From Nocardioides sp. Root140 (GTDB lineage Bacteria; Actinomycetota; Actinomycetes; Propionibacteriales; Nocardioidaceae): DNA of 64,000 bases. The stretch spans positions 188,795 to 252,794 of the forward strand of contig NZ_LMFI01000011.1 in assembly GCF_001426745.1 (NCBI RefSeq), written 5' to 3'. Positions 9,381 to 17,727 of this stretch are shown here, piece after piece (position 1 is the stretch's first letter; each line of letters opens with the position of its first letter). The notes below the pieces were generated by a model. The model did not search any database. It was given only the letters and a program-made list of their open reading frames with translations, and was not told where the DNA came from. A program made the position numbers and the translations under genes.

Positions 9381-9758
9381 ATGGGCAAGAAGGCCAAGAC
9401 CGCTGTCGTCGTGATCGGCGCCGGCGTGAAGGTCGCCGTCAAGTACGGCCCGCAGGCCAAGATCGCCTGGGACAACGGCGGCAGGAAGGCCGCGGCCTCG
9501 GCCACGAAACGCGCCCGCAGCCTCACCGCACGACGCAAGGCGCTGGCCCATGCCGCCACGGTGGTCGACGGCTCGATCCTCAAGGTGGCGCCGTCGGGCA
9601 CCACGTCGTACGTCGTGTTCACCGGCGACCAGCCGATCGCGACGTACCCGCCGTCGGAGCTGCCGTTCGAGGTGCTGCTGGCGCACACCGACCTCGCCAA
9701 GCGGATCCACCCGGAGCCGAAGCCGGCCCGTCGGGTGCTGCCGCGAGGACGGCGTTGA
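9381..9758 (+). CDS. Hypothetical small basic protein coupled to DNA methyltransferase
   Basis: 125 residues, not recognised. The first 55 residues are strongly basic (KKAKTA, ATKRARSLTARRKAL) with a short hydrophobic stretch VVVIGAG. The second half is a compact beta-rich segment (SYVVFTGDQPIATYPP) and the end is Arg/Pro-rich. The stop overlaps the TTG start of the DNA methyltransferase by 4 bp, so the two are probably co-translated; the basic composition would fit nucleic-acid binding. A GGGG-containing Shine-Dalgarno stretch precedes the ATG. Function is unknown. Confidence 0.7.
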   Translation: MGKKAKTAVVVIGAGVKVAVKYGPQAKIAWDNGGRKAAASATKRARSLTARRKALAHAATVVDGSILKVAPSGTTSYVVFTGDQPIATYPPSELPFEVLLAHTDLAKRIHPEPKPARRVLPRGRR

Positions 9759-10909
9759 CCAACGTCTTCGTCGAGGGCGACAACCTCGACGTGCTGCCCA
9801 CTCTCGAGCCGGGCAGCATCGACGTGGTCTACATCGATCCGCCGTACAACACCGGCAACGACTTCGCCTACAACGACCGCCACGGCACCGGCCGCGACCG
9901 GCACCGTGCCTGGACCGACATGATGCGGCCGCGCCTCGAGGCCGCGCGCGACCTGCTCTCCGACGGCGGCGCGATCTTCGTCTCCATCGACGACAACGAG
10001 GTCGCCCACCTGCGCCTGCTCATGGACGAGGTGTACGACGAACGCAACTTCATCGCCCAGATCGTGGTGAACCTCAACCCCAAGGGCAGGCAGCTCGGCA
10101 ACTTCTTCGCCACCTCCCACGAATACCTGCTGGTCTACGCCCGCGACGTCGACGCGTGTGTGCTCGACGCGACCTCGACGCACCACGTCGACCCGGCCGA
10201 CTTCCCGCAGGAGGCCGTCGACGGCCGCCGGTTCCGGCACCTCCCGTTGCGCAACACCAACAAGAAGTTCAACCCGGCGACCGCGCGCACGCTGCACTTC
10301 CCGTTGTGGGGCTCGCCGGTGACCGGCGAGGTGGCGACCGCGCCGTTCGAGGGAGCCGTCGAGGTGCTGCCGGTGTTCGGCGACGGCACCCCGGCGGTCT
10401 GGCGCTGGTCGGTGCCGCGCATCGAGGCCCGCCCCGACGACCTGGTGTGTCGCGAGATCCGCGGCCGGCTGGGGGAGCGGGTCGACATCTTCCAGCGCGA
10501 CTGGCTGCACGACGGTCGGCGCAAGAAGCTGAAGACGATCTGGCTGGCCGAGGAGGTCGGCTCGACCGACACCGCGGTGGCCGAGCTGAAGGCGATCGTG
10601 GGCCACGTCTTCGAGTCGCCGAAGCCGACCGGCCTGGTCCGCCGGATCCTGGAGTGCTTCCCCGACGACGCGGTCGTGCTCGACTTCTTCGCCGGCAGCG
10701 GTACGACGGGGCACGCCACGGCGCTGGCCAACGCCGACGACGGCGGCAGCCGCACGTGCATCTCGATCAACTCGCCCGAGCCCACTCGGCCCGGGTCCAA
10801 CGCGCAGCTGGCCGGACTCGAGACGGTCAGCGCGATCACCGAGGCGAGGCTGCGGGCCGTCGCCGAGACGCTCGGCGGCGGACTCGACGTACGCCGACCC
10901 TTGTCGTAG
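9755..10909 (+). CDS. Orphan beta-class DNA methyltransferase (Mod-like, N6-A or N4-C)
   Basis: 384 residues from a TTG start overlapping the previous stop by 4 bp. Motif IV is DPPYNTG at residues 28-34 and the AdoMet-binding motif I is VLDFFAGSGTTGHA at about 307-320. This order (catalytic before AdoMet motif, target-recognition region between) is that of beta-class amino-methyltransferases such as type III Mod. It is much shorter than full Mod subunits, which are about 600 residues. No restriction endonuclease or Res helicase is adjacent, so it is an orphan. The recognition sequence cannot be read from the protein. Confidence 0.85.
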   Translation: MTNVFVEGDNLDVLPTLEPGSIDVVYIDPPYNTGNDFAYNDRHGTGRDRHRAWTDMMRPRLEAARDLLSDGGAIFVSIDDNEVAHLRLLMDEVYDERNFIAQIVVNLNPKGRQLGNFFATSHEYLLVYARDVDACVLDATSTHHVDPADFPQEAVDGRRFRHLPLRNTNKKFNPATARTLHFPLWGSPVTGEVATAPFEGAVEVLPVFGDGTPAVWRWSVPRIEARPDDLVCREIRGRLGERVDIFQRDWLHDGRRKKLKTIWLAEEVGSTDTAVAELKAIVGHVFESPKPTGLVRRILECFPDDAVVLDFFAGSGTTGHATALANADDGGSRTCISINSPEPTRPGSNAQLAGLETVSAITEARLRAVAETLGGGLDVRRPLS

Positions 10910-10964
10910 TGACCGCCGTCACACTAGGTTCGGCGACGGCTCACTCACTCATCTCGGAGGTCCC

Positions 10965-11651
10965 ATGCGTCGGATCGCTCTTGCCGTCATCGCCACCCTC
11001 GCCCTGTTCCTGACAGTGCTCGGACCGACCGCCTCGCAGGCGGCGCCACGCTCGACGGCAACGGCGGCCGGGCACGACCCCGTCATCTTCGTCCACGGCT
11101 GGAGCGGCGCCTCGTGGAACTGGGACTACTACGTCGGCCGCTTCGAGGCCGACGGCTGGTCGGCCGACGAGCTCTACGCCTGGGACTACGACTTCACGCA
11201 GTCCAACGTGACCACGGCTGGCCAGCTGCGCGCGTACGTCGACGAGGTGTTGGCCCGCACCGGCGCGTCGAAGGTCGACATCGTCACCCACTCGATGGGC
11301 GGGCTGTCCTCGCGCTACTACCTGAAGAACCTCGGCGGCACCGCCAAGGTCGACGACTGGGTGAGCATCGGCGGCCCCAACCACGGCACGAACTTCGCGT
11401 GGGGTTGCTGGACCACGTCCTGCGGAGACATGCGACCGGGATCGACGTTCCTCACCGCGCTCAACTCCGGGGACGAGACGCCCGGCTCGATGAACTACCG
11501 GACCTTCTGGTCGCCGTGCGACGAGATCATCAACCCCGACACGTCGGTGATCCTCAGCGGCGCGACCAACACCCAGACCGGCTGCGTGGGTCACCTGGGC
11601 CTGTTGGCCGACGGATCGACGTACACCGGGGTGGCGAACGCCGTCCGCTGA
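10965..11651 (+). CDS. Secreted lipase / alpha-beta hydrolase
   Basis: 228 residues, like secreted class 2 bacterial lipases. A signal peptide covers about residues 1-26 (ending ASQA). The mature protein opens with VIFVHGWSG, the oxyanion-hole HG motif, and the nucleophile elbow THSMGG puts the catalytic Ser at residue 110. GGPNHGTN is typical of lipases that act on triacylglycerol or esters outside the cell. It has its own Shine-Dalgarno (GGAGG) and ends 5 bp before the convergent WS/DGAT gene. Substrate is inferred from the family only. Confidence 0.88.
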   Translation: MRRIALAVIATLALFLTVLGPTASQAAPRSTATAAGHDPVIFVHGWSGASWNWDYYVGRFEADGWSADELYAWDYDFTQSNVTTAGQLRAYVDEVLARTGASKVDIVTHSMGGLSSRYYLKNLGGTAKVDDWVSIGGPNHGTNFAWGCWTTSCGDMRPGSTFLTALNSGDETPGSMNYRTFWSPCDEIINPDTSVILSGATNTQTGCVGHLGLLADGSTYTGVANAVR

Positions 11652-11656
11652 CCGGC

Positions 11657-13066
11657 CTACTGGACGCCGGCGGCCTTCTCTAGCGCGGACAGCTCGTTGT
11701 CGAGGTGCGTCAGCAGCCGCTGCAGGTGCGGCACGGTCCGGCGGCACCCGGTGAGCCCGAAGCCCATCTGGCCGTCGTACGACGTGCAGGTGATGTTGAG
11801 CGCCATGCCGTGGATCGGGATGGACAGCGGGTACATGCCGACGAGCTTGGCGCCGTTGAAGTACTGCGTCGTCCGCGGGCCGGGCACGTTGGAGATGATC
11901 AGGTTGAACGGCGGCCGGATCACGCCCTGCATGCGCAGCATCGGGGTGAGCATCGCCGGGGCCATTCCGATCGCGGACATCGCCAGGATCTGCATCGGGC
12001 TCATCGACGACAGCGCGCGCTTGCCCTCGAGCATCGACTTGTGGATGCTGCGGAGGCGGTCGGCGGGATCGGCCAGGTCGGTGCCGAGCTTGACCATCAC
12101 GGTGCCGATCGCGTTGCCGCCCTCGGCCGAGGCGACCTGTGCCTGCTTGGCGTTCAGGCCCACCGGCACCATCGAGACCAGCGTGGTGTCGGGCAGCGCG
12201 TCGAGCTCGACGAGATAGGCGCGCACCGCCCCGCTGCACATGGCGAGGACGACGTCGTTGATCGTGGTGCCGGTCGCCTTGCCGATCGCCCGCATGCGCT
12301 CGATCGGCCAGTCCTGGGCGGCGAAACGGCGTGACCCGGTGATGGTCTGGTTGAAGATCGTGCGCGGGGCGTAGAGAGACACCGCCGACGTCTCGTTGCG
12401 CACGCCGCTGTTGAGGGTGCGCAGCAGGGCTCTCGGGAGGCCCGCTGCCTCGGCGCTCATCCCGAGCGCGCTACGCAGTGCCTTCATGGGTACGACGGCG
12501 AGGTTGCGCTCCGCCTCGGCAGCCGTCTGCACGGCCTTGGGCGGGCGGGGCCGTTGGGCCCACGGGGCCGGCATGTCGCGCTTGTCGGGGTCGCCGGACA
12601 GCACGCTCTGCGTCAGGCGCATTGCCGAGACGCCGTCGACCAGCGAGTGGTGGATCTTGGTGTAGAGACCGACGCGCCCGTCCTTGAGGCCCTCGATGAC
12701 GTGGGCCTCCCATAGCGGGCGCTCGTGGGCCAGGCGGGTGCTGTGCAGGCGCGAGCAGAGGTCGAGGAGCTCACGCACGCGCCCGGGCTGGGGGAGCGCG
12801 CTGTGGCGCACGTGGTGCTCGATGTCGAAGAGCTCGTCCTCCGCCCAGACGTACTGGCCGGCCGTGGCCAGGGACCTGCGGGGGTGCTTGAGGAACAGGG
12901 GTGCGATCGCCTCCGGGGAGCGCATCTGCTCGTAGAGGTCCTTGATGTAGTCGGGGCCGGCGCCCTCCGGCTTCTCGAACAGCTGCAGCCCGCCGACGTG
13001 CATGGGCATGTTGCGGTTCTCCGCCACGAGGAAGGCGGTCGAAGTCGGGTCAATCGGCGTGGCCAC
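11657..13066 (-). CDS. Wax ester synthase / acyl-CoA:diacylglycerol acyltransferase
   Basis: 469 residues, normal for the actinobacterial WS/DGAT (Tgs) family that makes triacylglycerol or wax esters from acyl-CoA. The catalytic motif HHSLVDG is at residues 139-145; other family blocks are RPLWEAHVIEG, NDVVLAMCSGAVR and a C-terminal NVPGP block. A longer upstream open frame exists, but the GTG at 13066 is preferred because it has an AGAGG Shine-Dalgarno 9 bp upstream and the protein then begins in family style. The pairing with a lipase running towards it suggests neutral-lipid turnover, an inference. Confidence 0.9.
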   Translation of the reverse strand: MATPIDPTSTAFLVAENRNMPMHVGGLQLFEKPEGAGPDYIKDLYEQMRSPEAIAPLFLKHPRRSLATAGQYVWAEDELFDIEHHVRHSALPQPGRVRELLDLCSRLHSTRLAHERPLWEAHVIEGLKDGRVGLYTKIHHSLVDGVSAMRLTQSVLSGDPDKRDMPAPWAQRPRPPKAVQTAAEAERNLAVVPMKALRSALGMSAEAAGLPRALLRTLNSGVRNETSAVSLYAPRTIFNQTITGSRRFAAQDWPIERMRAIGKATGTTINDVVLAMCSGAVRAYLVELDALPDTTLVSMVPVGLNAKQAQVASAEGGNAIGTVMVKLGTDLADPADRLRSIHKSMLEGKRALSSMSPMQILAMSAIGMAPAMLTPMLRMQGVIRPPFNLIISNVPGPRTTQYFNGAKLVGMYPLSIPIHGMALNITCTSYDGQMGFGLTGCRRTVPHLQRLLTHLDNELSALEKAAGVQ

Positions 13067-13178
13067 TTCTGTGTACCTCTGCTTTCTCCCGGACTGCACC
13101 GGAAGTTCGATCCTTGCGTGAGCGGAACTGCTTGTCGAGGGCATCGACAACGTGCCAACGCAGCGGCGGGGCCGCGGG

Positions 13179-14009
13179 TTACGTGTGACGTCCCGCTCGC
13201 CCCGGTCTCGGGGCCGAGAGCAGCCCCTCGACGTCGGGCAGCTGGGTGAACCCGGTGAACGTTCCGTCGTCCTTGATCTCCTGCGCGGCGTCCAGGAATC
13301 CTCGCCACGCGGCGCGGGCCAGGGTGCCGCCGACACTGATCCGGCGTACGCCGAGTGCGGCTGCCTCGGTGACGCTCAGGAACGGCGCGTTGATCAGCAG
13401 GTTCACCGGCTTGGGGGACACCGCCGCGAGCACCGCCGCCACCTCGGCGACGGTGGTGATGCGGGGTGCGTAGAGGCAGTCGGCACCGGCCGCGGAGTAG
13501 GCCTCGAGCCGGCGGACCGTCTCGTCGATGTCGGGGCGGCCGACCACGAACCCCTCGGACCGCGCGGTGAGCAGCACGCCGGTGCCGCTGTCGTCGATGG
13601 CGGCTCGTGCGGCCCGCACCCGCTCCACCGAGAGGTCGAACTCGTGCAGCGGGTCTGACTGGTCCCCGGTCGAGTCCTCGATCGAGAGGCCGGCGATGCC
13701 GGTGGCAGCGGCGAGCAGCACATGGTCGTGGACGCCTTGCGGGTCCACCGCGAACCCGCCCTGGAAGTCGGCGTTGACGGGCACGTCCACGGAGTCCGCG
13801 ATCATGCGCAGGTGTTCGAGGGACGCCTCGAGCCCGACCTGGTTGTCGCCCACGCCCGTGGTCCAGGCGAAGCCGGCGCTGGTCGTGGCGAGTGCCTCGA
13901 AGCCCATCTCCTCGAGGACCCGGGCACTGCCGGCGTCCCACGGGTTCGGCATCACGAAACAGCCCGAGGCGTGCAGGCGATGGAACCTCTTCACTCGCTC
14001 GTGGGGCAT
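13179..14009 (-). CDS. Isocitrate lyase / PEP mutase superfamily protein
   Basis: 276 residues from an ATG preceded by GAGGAG; the longer upstream open frame antisense to the monooxygenase is not used. The TIM-barrel family includes 2-methylisocitrate lyase, PEP mutase and oxaloacetate decarboxylases. Visible blocks are NPWDAGSARVLEEMGF, VNADFQGGF at the metal site, SIEDSTG, LTARSEGF and a C-terminal GVRRISVGG. The catalytic Cys loop of true isocitrate lyases (KKCGH) is not seen, so this is likely one of the poorly characterised PEP-mutase-like lyases. It is divergent from the monooxygenase at 14148. Confidence 0.8.
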   Translation of the reverse strand: MPHERVKRFHRLHASGCFVMPNPWDAGSARVLEEMGFEALATTSAGFAWTTGVGDNQVGLEASLEHLRMIADSVDVPVNADFQGGFAVDPQGVHDHVLLAAATGIAGLSIEDSTGDQSDPLHEFDLSVERVRAARAAIDDSGTGVLLTARSEGFVVGRPDIDETVRRLEAYSAAGADCLYAPRITTVAEVAAVLAAVSPKPVNLLINAPFLSVTEAAALGVRRISVGGTLARAAWRGFLDAAQEIKDDGTFTGFTQLPDVEGLLSAPRPGRAGRHT

Positions 14010-14147
14010 CCGCGGGACTCCTCGCTGACGGGGAATTTCCAGCGTACGCCGGTCGCGTCCCGCCGCGCCCGGCCCTGCGTTCCGGGCGGCGGAAAATACC
14101 TTGGACGCCCCCGGGGCCGGGTCTATCGTCGCGTCGAGGAGGGTCAG

Positions 14148-15362
14148 ATGGTGAGCACGGCGAACGGGCGGGTACTGATCTCGGGGGCCATCATCGCCGG
14201 CCCGGCGCTGGCCCACTGGTTGCACCGGTCCGGGTACGACGTCACGGTCGTCGAGCTCGCCCCCGACGTACGACCGGGTGGTCAGGCCGTCGACCTGCGC
14301 GGCGCCGGCCGGACCGTGATCGAGCGGATGGGCCTGCTCGACCGGGCTCGCGAGCTCTCGCTCGACCAGCGCGGCATCGAATGGGTCGACGCCGAGGGCA
14401 AGGTCACCGTCAGGATGCCGGCCGACGCCTTCGGTGGGGAGGGCCTCATCTCCGAGGTCGAGATCCTCCGGGGCGACCTCGTCCACCTGCTCTTCGAGGC
14501 CACCTCGCCCCACGTGGACTACCGGTTCGGCGACTCGATCGAGGCGATGGACGATCGCGACGACGCCGTCCACGTCCGGTTCCGGTCCGGCACCGAGGAG
14601 TCGTTCGGGCTGGTCGTCGGAGCCGACGGACTGCACTCGAGGGTGCGCCGACTGGCCTTCGGCGACGACTCGGGCACCGTCGTGCCGCTGGGTTGCTACA
14701 CGGCCTGGTTCACCGCGCCGGGCATCCCCGAGCTCGACGGGTGGTACCAGATGCACAACGCACCCGGTGGCCGCGTCGCGTCGGTCCGGCCGGGCCGCGA
14801 TGCCGTCGAGTCGAAGGCGTCGCTGAGCTTCCGGTCGGCCCCGTTGCCGTGGCAGCGGCTCGACCTCGCCGACCAGCGTCGCGAGCTGGGGGACCGTTTC
14901 GGTGACCTCGAGGGTCGGGTGCGCCTACTGGTCGAGGCGTCGCAGGAGGCTCCCGACCTCGCCTTCAGCCCACTCGGCCAGGTGCGGATGCCGCACTGGA
15001 CGCGCGGACGGACCGCCTTGGTCGGGGATGCCGGCTACTGCCCCACACCCCTGACCGGCCTCGGCACCAGCCTGGCCCTGGTCGGCGGCTACCTGCTGGC
15101 CGCAGAGCTGGCCGCGGCCGGCGGCGACCATGCCCGCGCGTTCCGTCAGTACGAGTCGCGGCTGCGCCCCTATGCGGACGCCTGCCAGCAGCTGCCTCCC
15201 GGGGGAGTCCGCAGCTTCGCGCCGATGACCCGCACCGGAATCCGTCTCCAGGCCGCCTCGATGCGGTCGATGCTGCGTTGGCCGATGCGCGGGATCATGG
15301 AACGCCAGGCCGGCAAGGCAGCGGACATCGACCTTCCCGACTTCGAGCAGCAGCAACCGTGA
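14148..15362 (+). CDS. FAD-dependent monooxygenase (PHBH/UbiH type)
   Basis: 404 residues, single-component flavoprotein monooxygenase fold. The N-terminal dinucleotide-binding loop is SGAIIAGPALA, a variant of GxGxxG common in this subfamily. The second FAD motif is VVGADGLHSRVR (DG motif) and the third is LVGDAGYCPTP near residue 293, contacting the ribityl chain. The ATG follows GAGGAGGG, a strong Shine-Dalgarno. Such enzymes hydroxylate aromatic compounds or inactivate antibiotics; the substrate is unknown. The 138-bp divergent spacer to the lyase has a GGGAATTTCC palindrome that could hold shared control. Confidence 0.85.
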   Translation: MVSTANGRVLISGAIIAGPALAHWLHRSGYDVTVVELAPDVRPGGQAVDLRGAGRTVIERMGLLDRARELSLDQRGIEWVDAEGKVTVRMPADAFGGEGLISEVEILRGDLVHLLFEATSPHVDYRFGDSIEAMDDRDDAVHVRFRSGTEESFGLVVGADGLHSRVRRLAFGDDSGTVVPLGCYTAWFTAPGIPELDGWYQMHNAPGGRVASVRPGRDAVESKASLSFRSAPLPWQRLDLADQRRELGDRFGDLEGRVRLLVEASQEAPDLAFSPLGQVRMPHWTRGRTALVGDAGYCPTPLTGLGTSLALVGGYLLAAELAAAGGDHARAFRQYESRLRPYADACQQLPPGGVRSFAPMTRTGIRLQAASMRSMLRWPMRGIMERQAGKAADIDLPDFEQQQP

Positions 15363-15471
15363 CGAGGCAGCTGCCCGGTCCGGGCCGAGGTCCGGGGGCA
15401 GGGGGTTCCGGCGCGGACCGATTCGGTGTTGTCTGGAGGTCGACCACGCATCTCACTCGGGAGACGTCCTC

Positions 15472-16113
15472 ATGCTGCCTCGCCTTGCCACCGTCCTCAC
15501 CTTCACCGCACTGCTGATCGGCCTGCCGGTCACGGCGTACGCCGACGACTACTCGGCACCACTACAGACCGCCGTCTCGGACCTGCCCGTCGCCACCGAG
15601 GTCCGCACCGGCTACGACCGGTCGAAGTTCAACCACTGGATCGACGCCGACGGCGACGGCTGCAACACCCGCAACGAGGTGCTCCTCGCGGAGGCCGACG
15701 ACCCGCCCACCCGCACCGGCACGTGCACGCTGAGCGGTGGGCGTTGGTACAGCTACTACGACCGGGTCTCCTGGTACGCCCCGTCCGACATCGACATCGA
15801 CCACATGGTGCCGTTGGCCGAGGCCTGGGACTCCGGCGCCCGCACGTGGAGTGCGGCCGAGCGCGAGGGCTATGCCAACGACCTCGGCGACTCGCGGTCG
15901 TTGGTCGGTGTCACCGACAACGTCAACCAGGCCAAGGGCGACCAGGACGTGCGGGAGTGGCTGCCGACGTACGACAAGTGCCGCTACCTGCGGGAGTTCG
16001 TGGCGGTCAAGCACCGGTGGCGGCTGAGCGTCGACAGCGGCGAGAAGTCGGCGATGACCACGCTCGCCGGCACCTGCACCAACACCACGATCACGGTGAC
16101 GCTGGCTCGCTGA
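15472..16113 (+). CDS. Secreted HNH-type nuclease (DUF1524 family)
   Basis: 213 residues with a signal peptide ending at about Ala24 (TAYADD). The nuclease core DIDHMVPLAEAWDSGA (catalytic Asp110-His111) is followed by SRSLVGVTDNVNQAKGD, containing the second-metal Asn and conserved Lys, and REWLP. Four Cys residues in the mature part could form disulfides. The DUF1524 family gives extracellular non-specific nucleases in Streptomyces and Nocardioides. The gene stands alone with its own start signals; no immunity gene is adjacent, which favours nutrient scavenging over a toxin role. Confidence 0.88.
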   Translation: MLPRLATVLTFTALLIGLPVTAYADDYSAPLQTAVSDLPVATEVRTGYDRSKFNHWIDADGDGCNTRNEVLLAEADDPPTRTGTCTLSGGRWYSYYDRVSWYAPSDIDIDHMVPLAEAWDSGARTWSAAEREGYANDLGDSRSLVGVTDNVNQAKGDQDVREWLPTYDKCRYLREFVAVKHRWRLSVDSGEKSAMTTLAGTCTNTTITVTLAR

Positions 16114-16257
16114 TCCGGGCCGCTGATCGTGCACAGGTGAGTTCGCGTACCGGTTCTCCACAGGTCGGCCCGCGCCCGGCTCCGGGTGGCGCTGGTCGTC
16201 CCTAGCGTCTCGTGGTGAAGGGCCGGAGCAGCCGGCCCGTGACCCACGGAGACCTGC

Positions 16258-16599
16258 ATGACACGAACCTTCCACCTGCTCGCCCTGACGCTCGGCATCG
16301 GGTGCGGCCTGCTGATGGGCCTGACCGTCGGCGCCGGACACGCCGAGACCCGGGCGCCCGCCGCCTGGGAGCCCCCGGCGCACACCATCGTGGCCGTCGA
16401 GGGCGACAAGGCCAACGGCTTCGGCATCCACTACTACGACGGCAGCTCGATCTACCCGCCGACCGACTCCGAGGCCCTCGCCGAGTGCGGTGAGTACGAC
16501 ACCCGCGTGGCCCGCGTGCGATGCCGCACCGAGGTGCGCATCTGGTACCGCGACCTCGGCCAGCTCAAGCTCGCCCTGCGGTATGCCCACCACCCCTAG
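16258..16599 (+). CDS. Small secreted protein of unknown function
   Basis: 113 residues. An N-terminal signal peptide (hydrophobic core LLALTLGIGCGLLMGLTVG, probable cleavage after AGHA) precedes a short mature domain with two Cys residues and aromatic-rich sequence (GIHYYDGSSIYPP, VRIWYRDLG). A GGAG Shine-Dalgarno lies 6 bp before the ATG. No family is recognised. It follows the secreted nuclease with its own upstream region and precedes the FUSC membrane protein by 25 bp. Confidence 0.7.
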   Translation: MTRTFHLLALTLGIGCGLLMGLTVGAGHAETRAPAAWEPPAHTIVAVEGDKANGFGIHYYDGSSIYPPTDSEALAECGEYDTRVARVRCRTEVRIWYRDLGQLKLALRYAHHP

Positions 16600-16624
16600 G
16601 GGCGGCATCTGACACGATCAGCGC

Positions 16625-17725
16625 ATGGAGGTCCACCCGCTCGATCGCGCCTGGCAACGCGGTCGCACGTCGGCCCGGACCCGCCTGCGCCGGTTGCGGA
16701 CCAAGTCGTTCGCGATCGCGCAGTGCTCGATCGCGGCCGGCGTCGCCTGGTTCCTGGCCAGCGACGTGTTCGGGCACCCCACGCCGTTCTTCGCACCGAT
16801 CGCTGCCCTGGTCTGCCTGGGCACGTCGTTCGGGCAGCGCCTGCGGCGCGTGGTCGAGGTGTGCATCGGTGTCGCTGTCGGGGTGCTGATCGCCGACCTG
16901 CTGGTCTATGCCGTGGGCACCGGCTGGTGGCAGCTCACCTTCATCGTCGCGCTGGCCATGTCGAGCGCCTTCCTGCTCGACGGTGGACCGTTGCTGGTCA
17001 CCCAGGCGGGCGTGCAGTCGATCGTGGTGGCGACCCTGGTCCCGTCCTCGGGGCAGGCGCTCACCCGTTGGACCGACGCCCTGATCGGTGGTGCGGTGGC
17101 GCTGGTGGCGGCCACGGCGGTGCCGGCCGCGCCCTTGCGGCGGCCACGCGAGCAGGCTGCGGAGGTCGTGCACAAGATCGCGACACTGCTCCGCGCCGCC
17201 GCCGACGTGATGGTCGACGGCGAGGTGGAGCCGGCGCTCGACCTGCTCGCCGACGCCCGCGCCACCGACTACCTGATCCGTGAGCTCCAGGCGGCCGCCG
17301 ACGAAGGGCTCTCGGTGGTGGCCAGCTCGCCGTTCCGGGTGCGGCACAAGGGCTCCGTCCGACGGATGGCCGACCTCGTCGAGCCCCTCGACCGGGCCCT
17401 GCGCAGCACCCGTGTGCTGGTCCGGCGTACGGCGGTGGCGGCGTACCGACGACGCCCCGTGCCCGCGTCGTACCCACTGCTGTGCCGCGACCTGGCCGAT
17501 GCGTGCAAGGTCGTGGCTGGTGAGCTCTCCGCCAACCGGATGGCCGCCGACGCACAGGGCGCCCTGCTCGCCGTCGGCAAGGCGACCGGCACCGTCGAGC
17601 GCACCGACGACCTGTCCGTCGAGGTGGTGCTGGCCCAGATCCGGTCGGTGATCGCCGACCTGCTGGTGCTGACCGGCATGGGCACCCTGGAGTCGACCGA
17701 CGCGCTGCCGCCGACGAAGCGCTGA
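16625..17725 (+). CDS. FUSC-family (aromatic acid exporter-like) membrane protein
   Basis: 366 residues. The first 170 residues hold about five or six membrane segments, including FFAPIAALVCLGTSFGQRLRR, a typical FUSC/ArAE signature, and TLVPSSGQALTRWTDALIGG. The remaining 190 residues are a soluble helical domain. FUSC proteins are proposed exporters of aromatic carboxylates or membrane-stress components. It ends 2 bp before the dinB start, so the two are probably co-transcribed. Transport function is family-level only. Confidence 0.8.
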   Translation: MEVHPLDRAWQRGRTSARTRLRRLRTKSFAIAQCSIAAGVAWFLASDVFGHPTPFFAPIAALVCLGTSFGQRLRRVVEVCIGVAVGVLIADLLVYAVGTGWWQLTFIVALAMSSAFLLDGGPLLVTQAGVQSIVVATLVPSSGQALTRWTDALIGGAVALVAATAVPAAPLRRPREQAAEVVHKIATLLRAAADVMVDGEVEPALDLLADARATDYLIRELQAAADEGLSVVASSPFRVRHKGSVRRMADLVEPLDRALRSTRVLVRRTAVAAYRRRPVPASYPLLCRDLADACKVVAGELSANRMAADAQGALLAVGKATGTVERTDDLSVEVVLAQIRSVIADLLVLTGMGTLESTDALPPTKR

Positions 17726-17727
17726 TC

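Noticed and set aside
9755..10909. Type III restriction-modification system
   Set aside because: No Res helicase-nuclease gene adjoins; the neighbours are a PIG-L deacetylase and a secreted lipase.
13067..13336. N-terminal extension of the WS/DGAT protein
   Set aside because: The open frame continues upstream, but the sequence is Arg/Pro/Ser-rich and unlike the family; the GTG at 13066 has a good ribosome site.
15472..16113. Polymorphic toxin or homing nuclease
   Set aside because: It has a plain signal peptide, no delivery or repeat domains and no adjacent immunity gene; secreted scavenging nuclease fits better.
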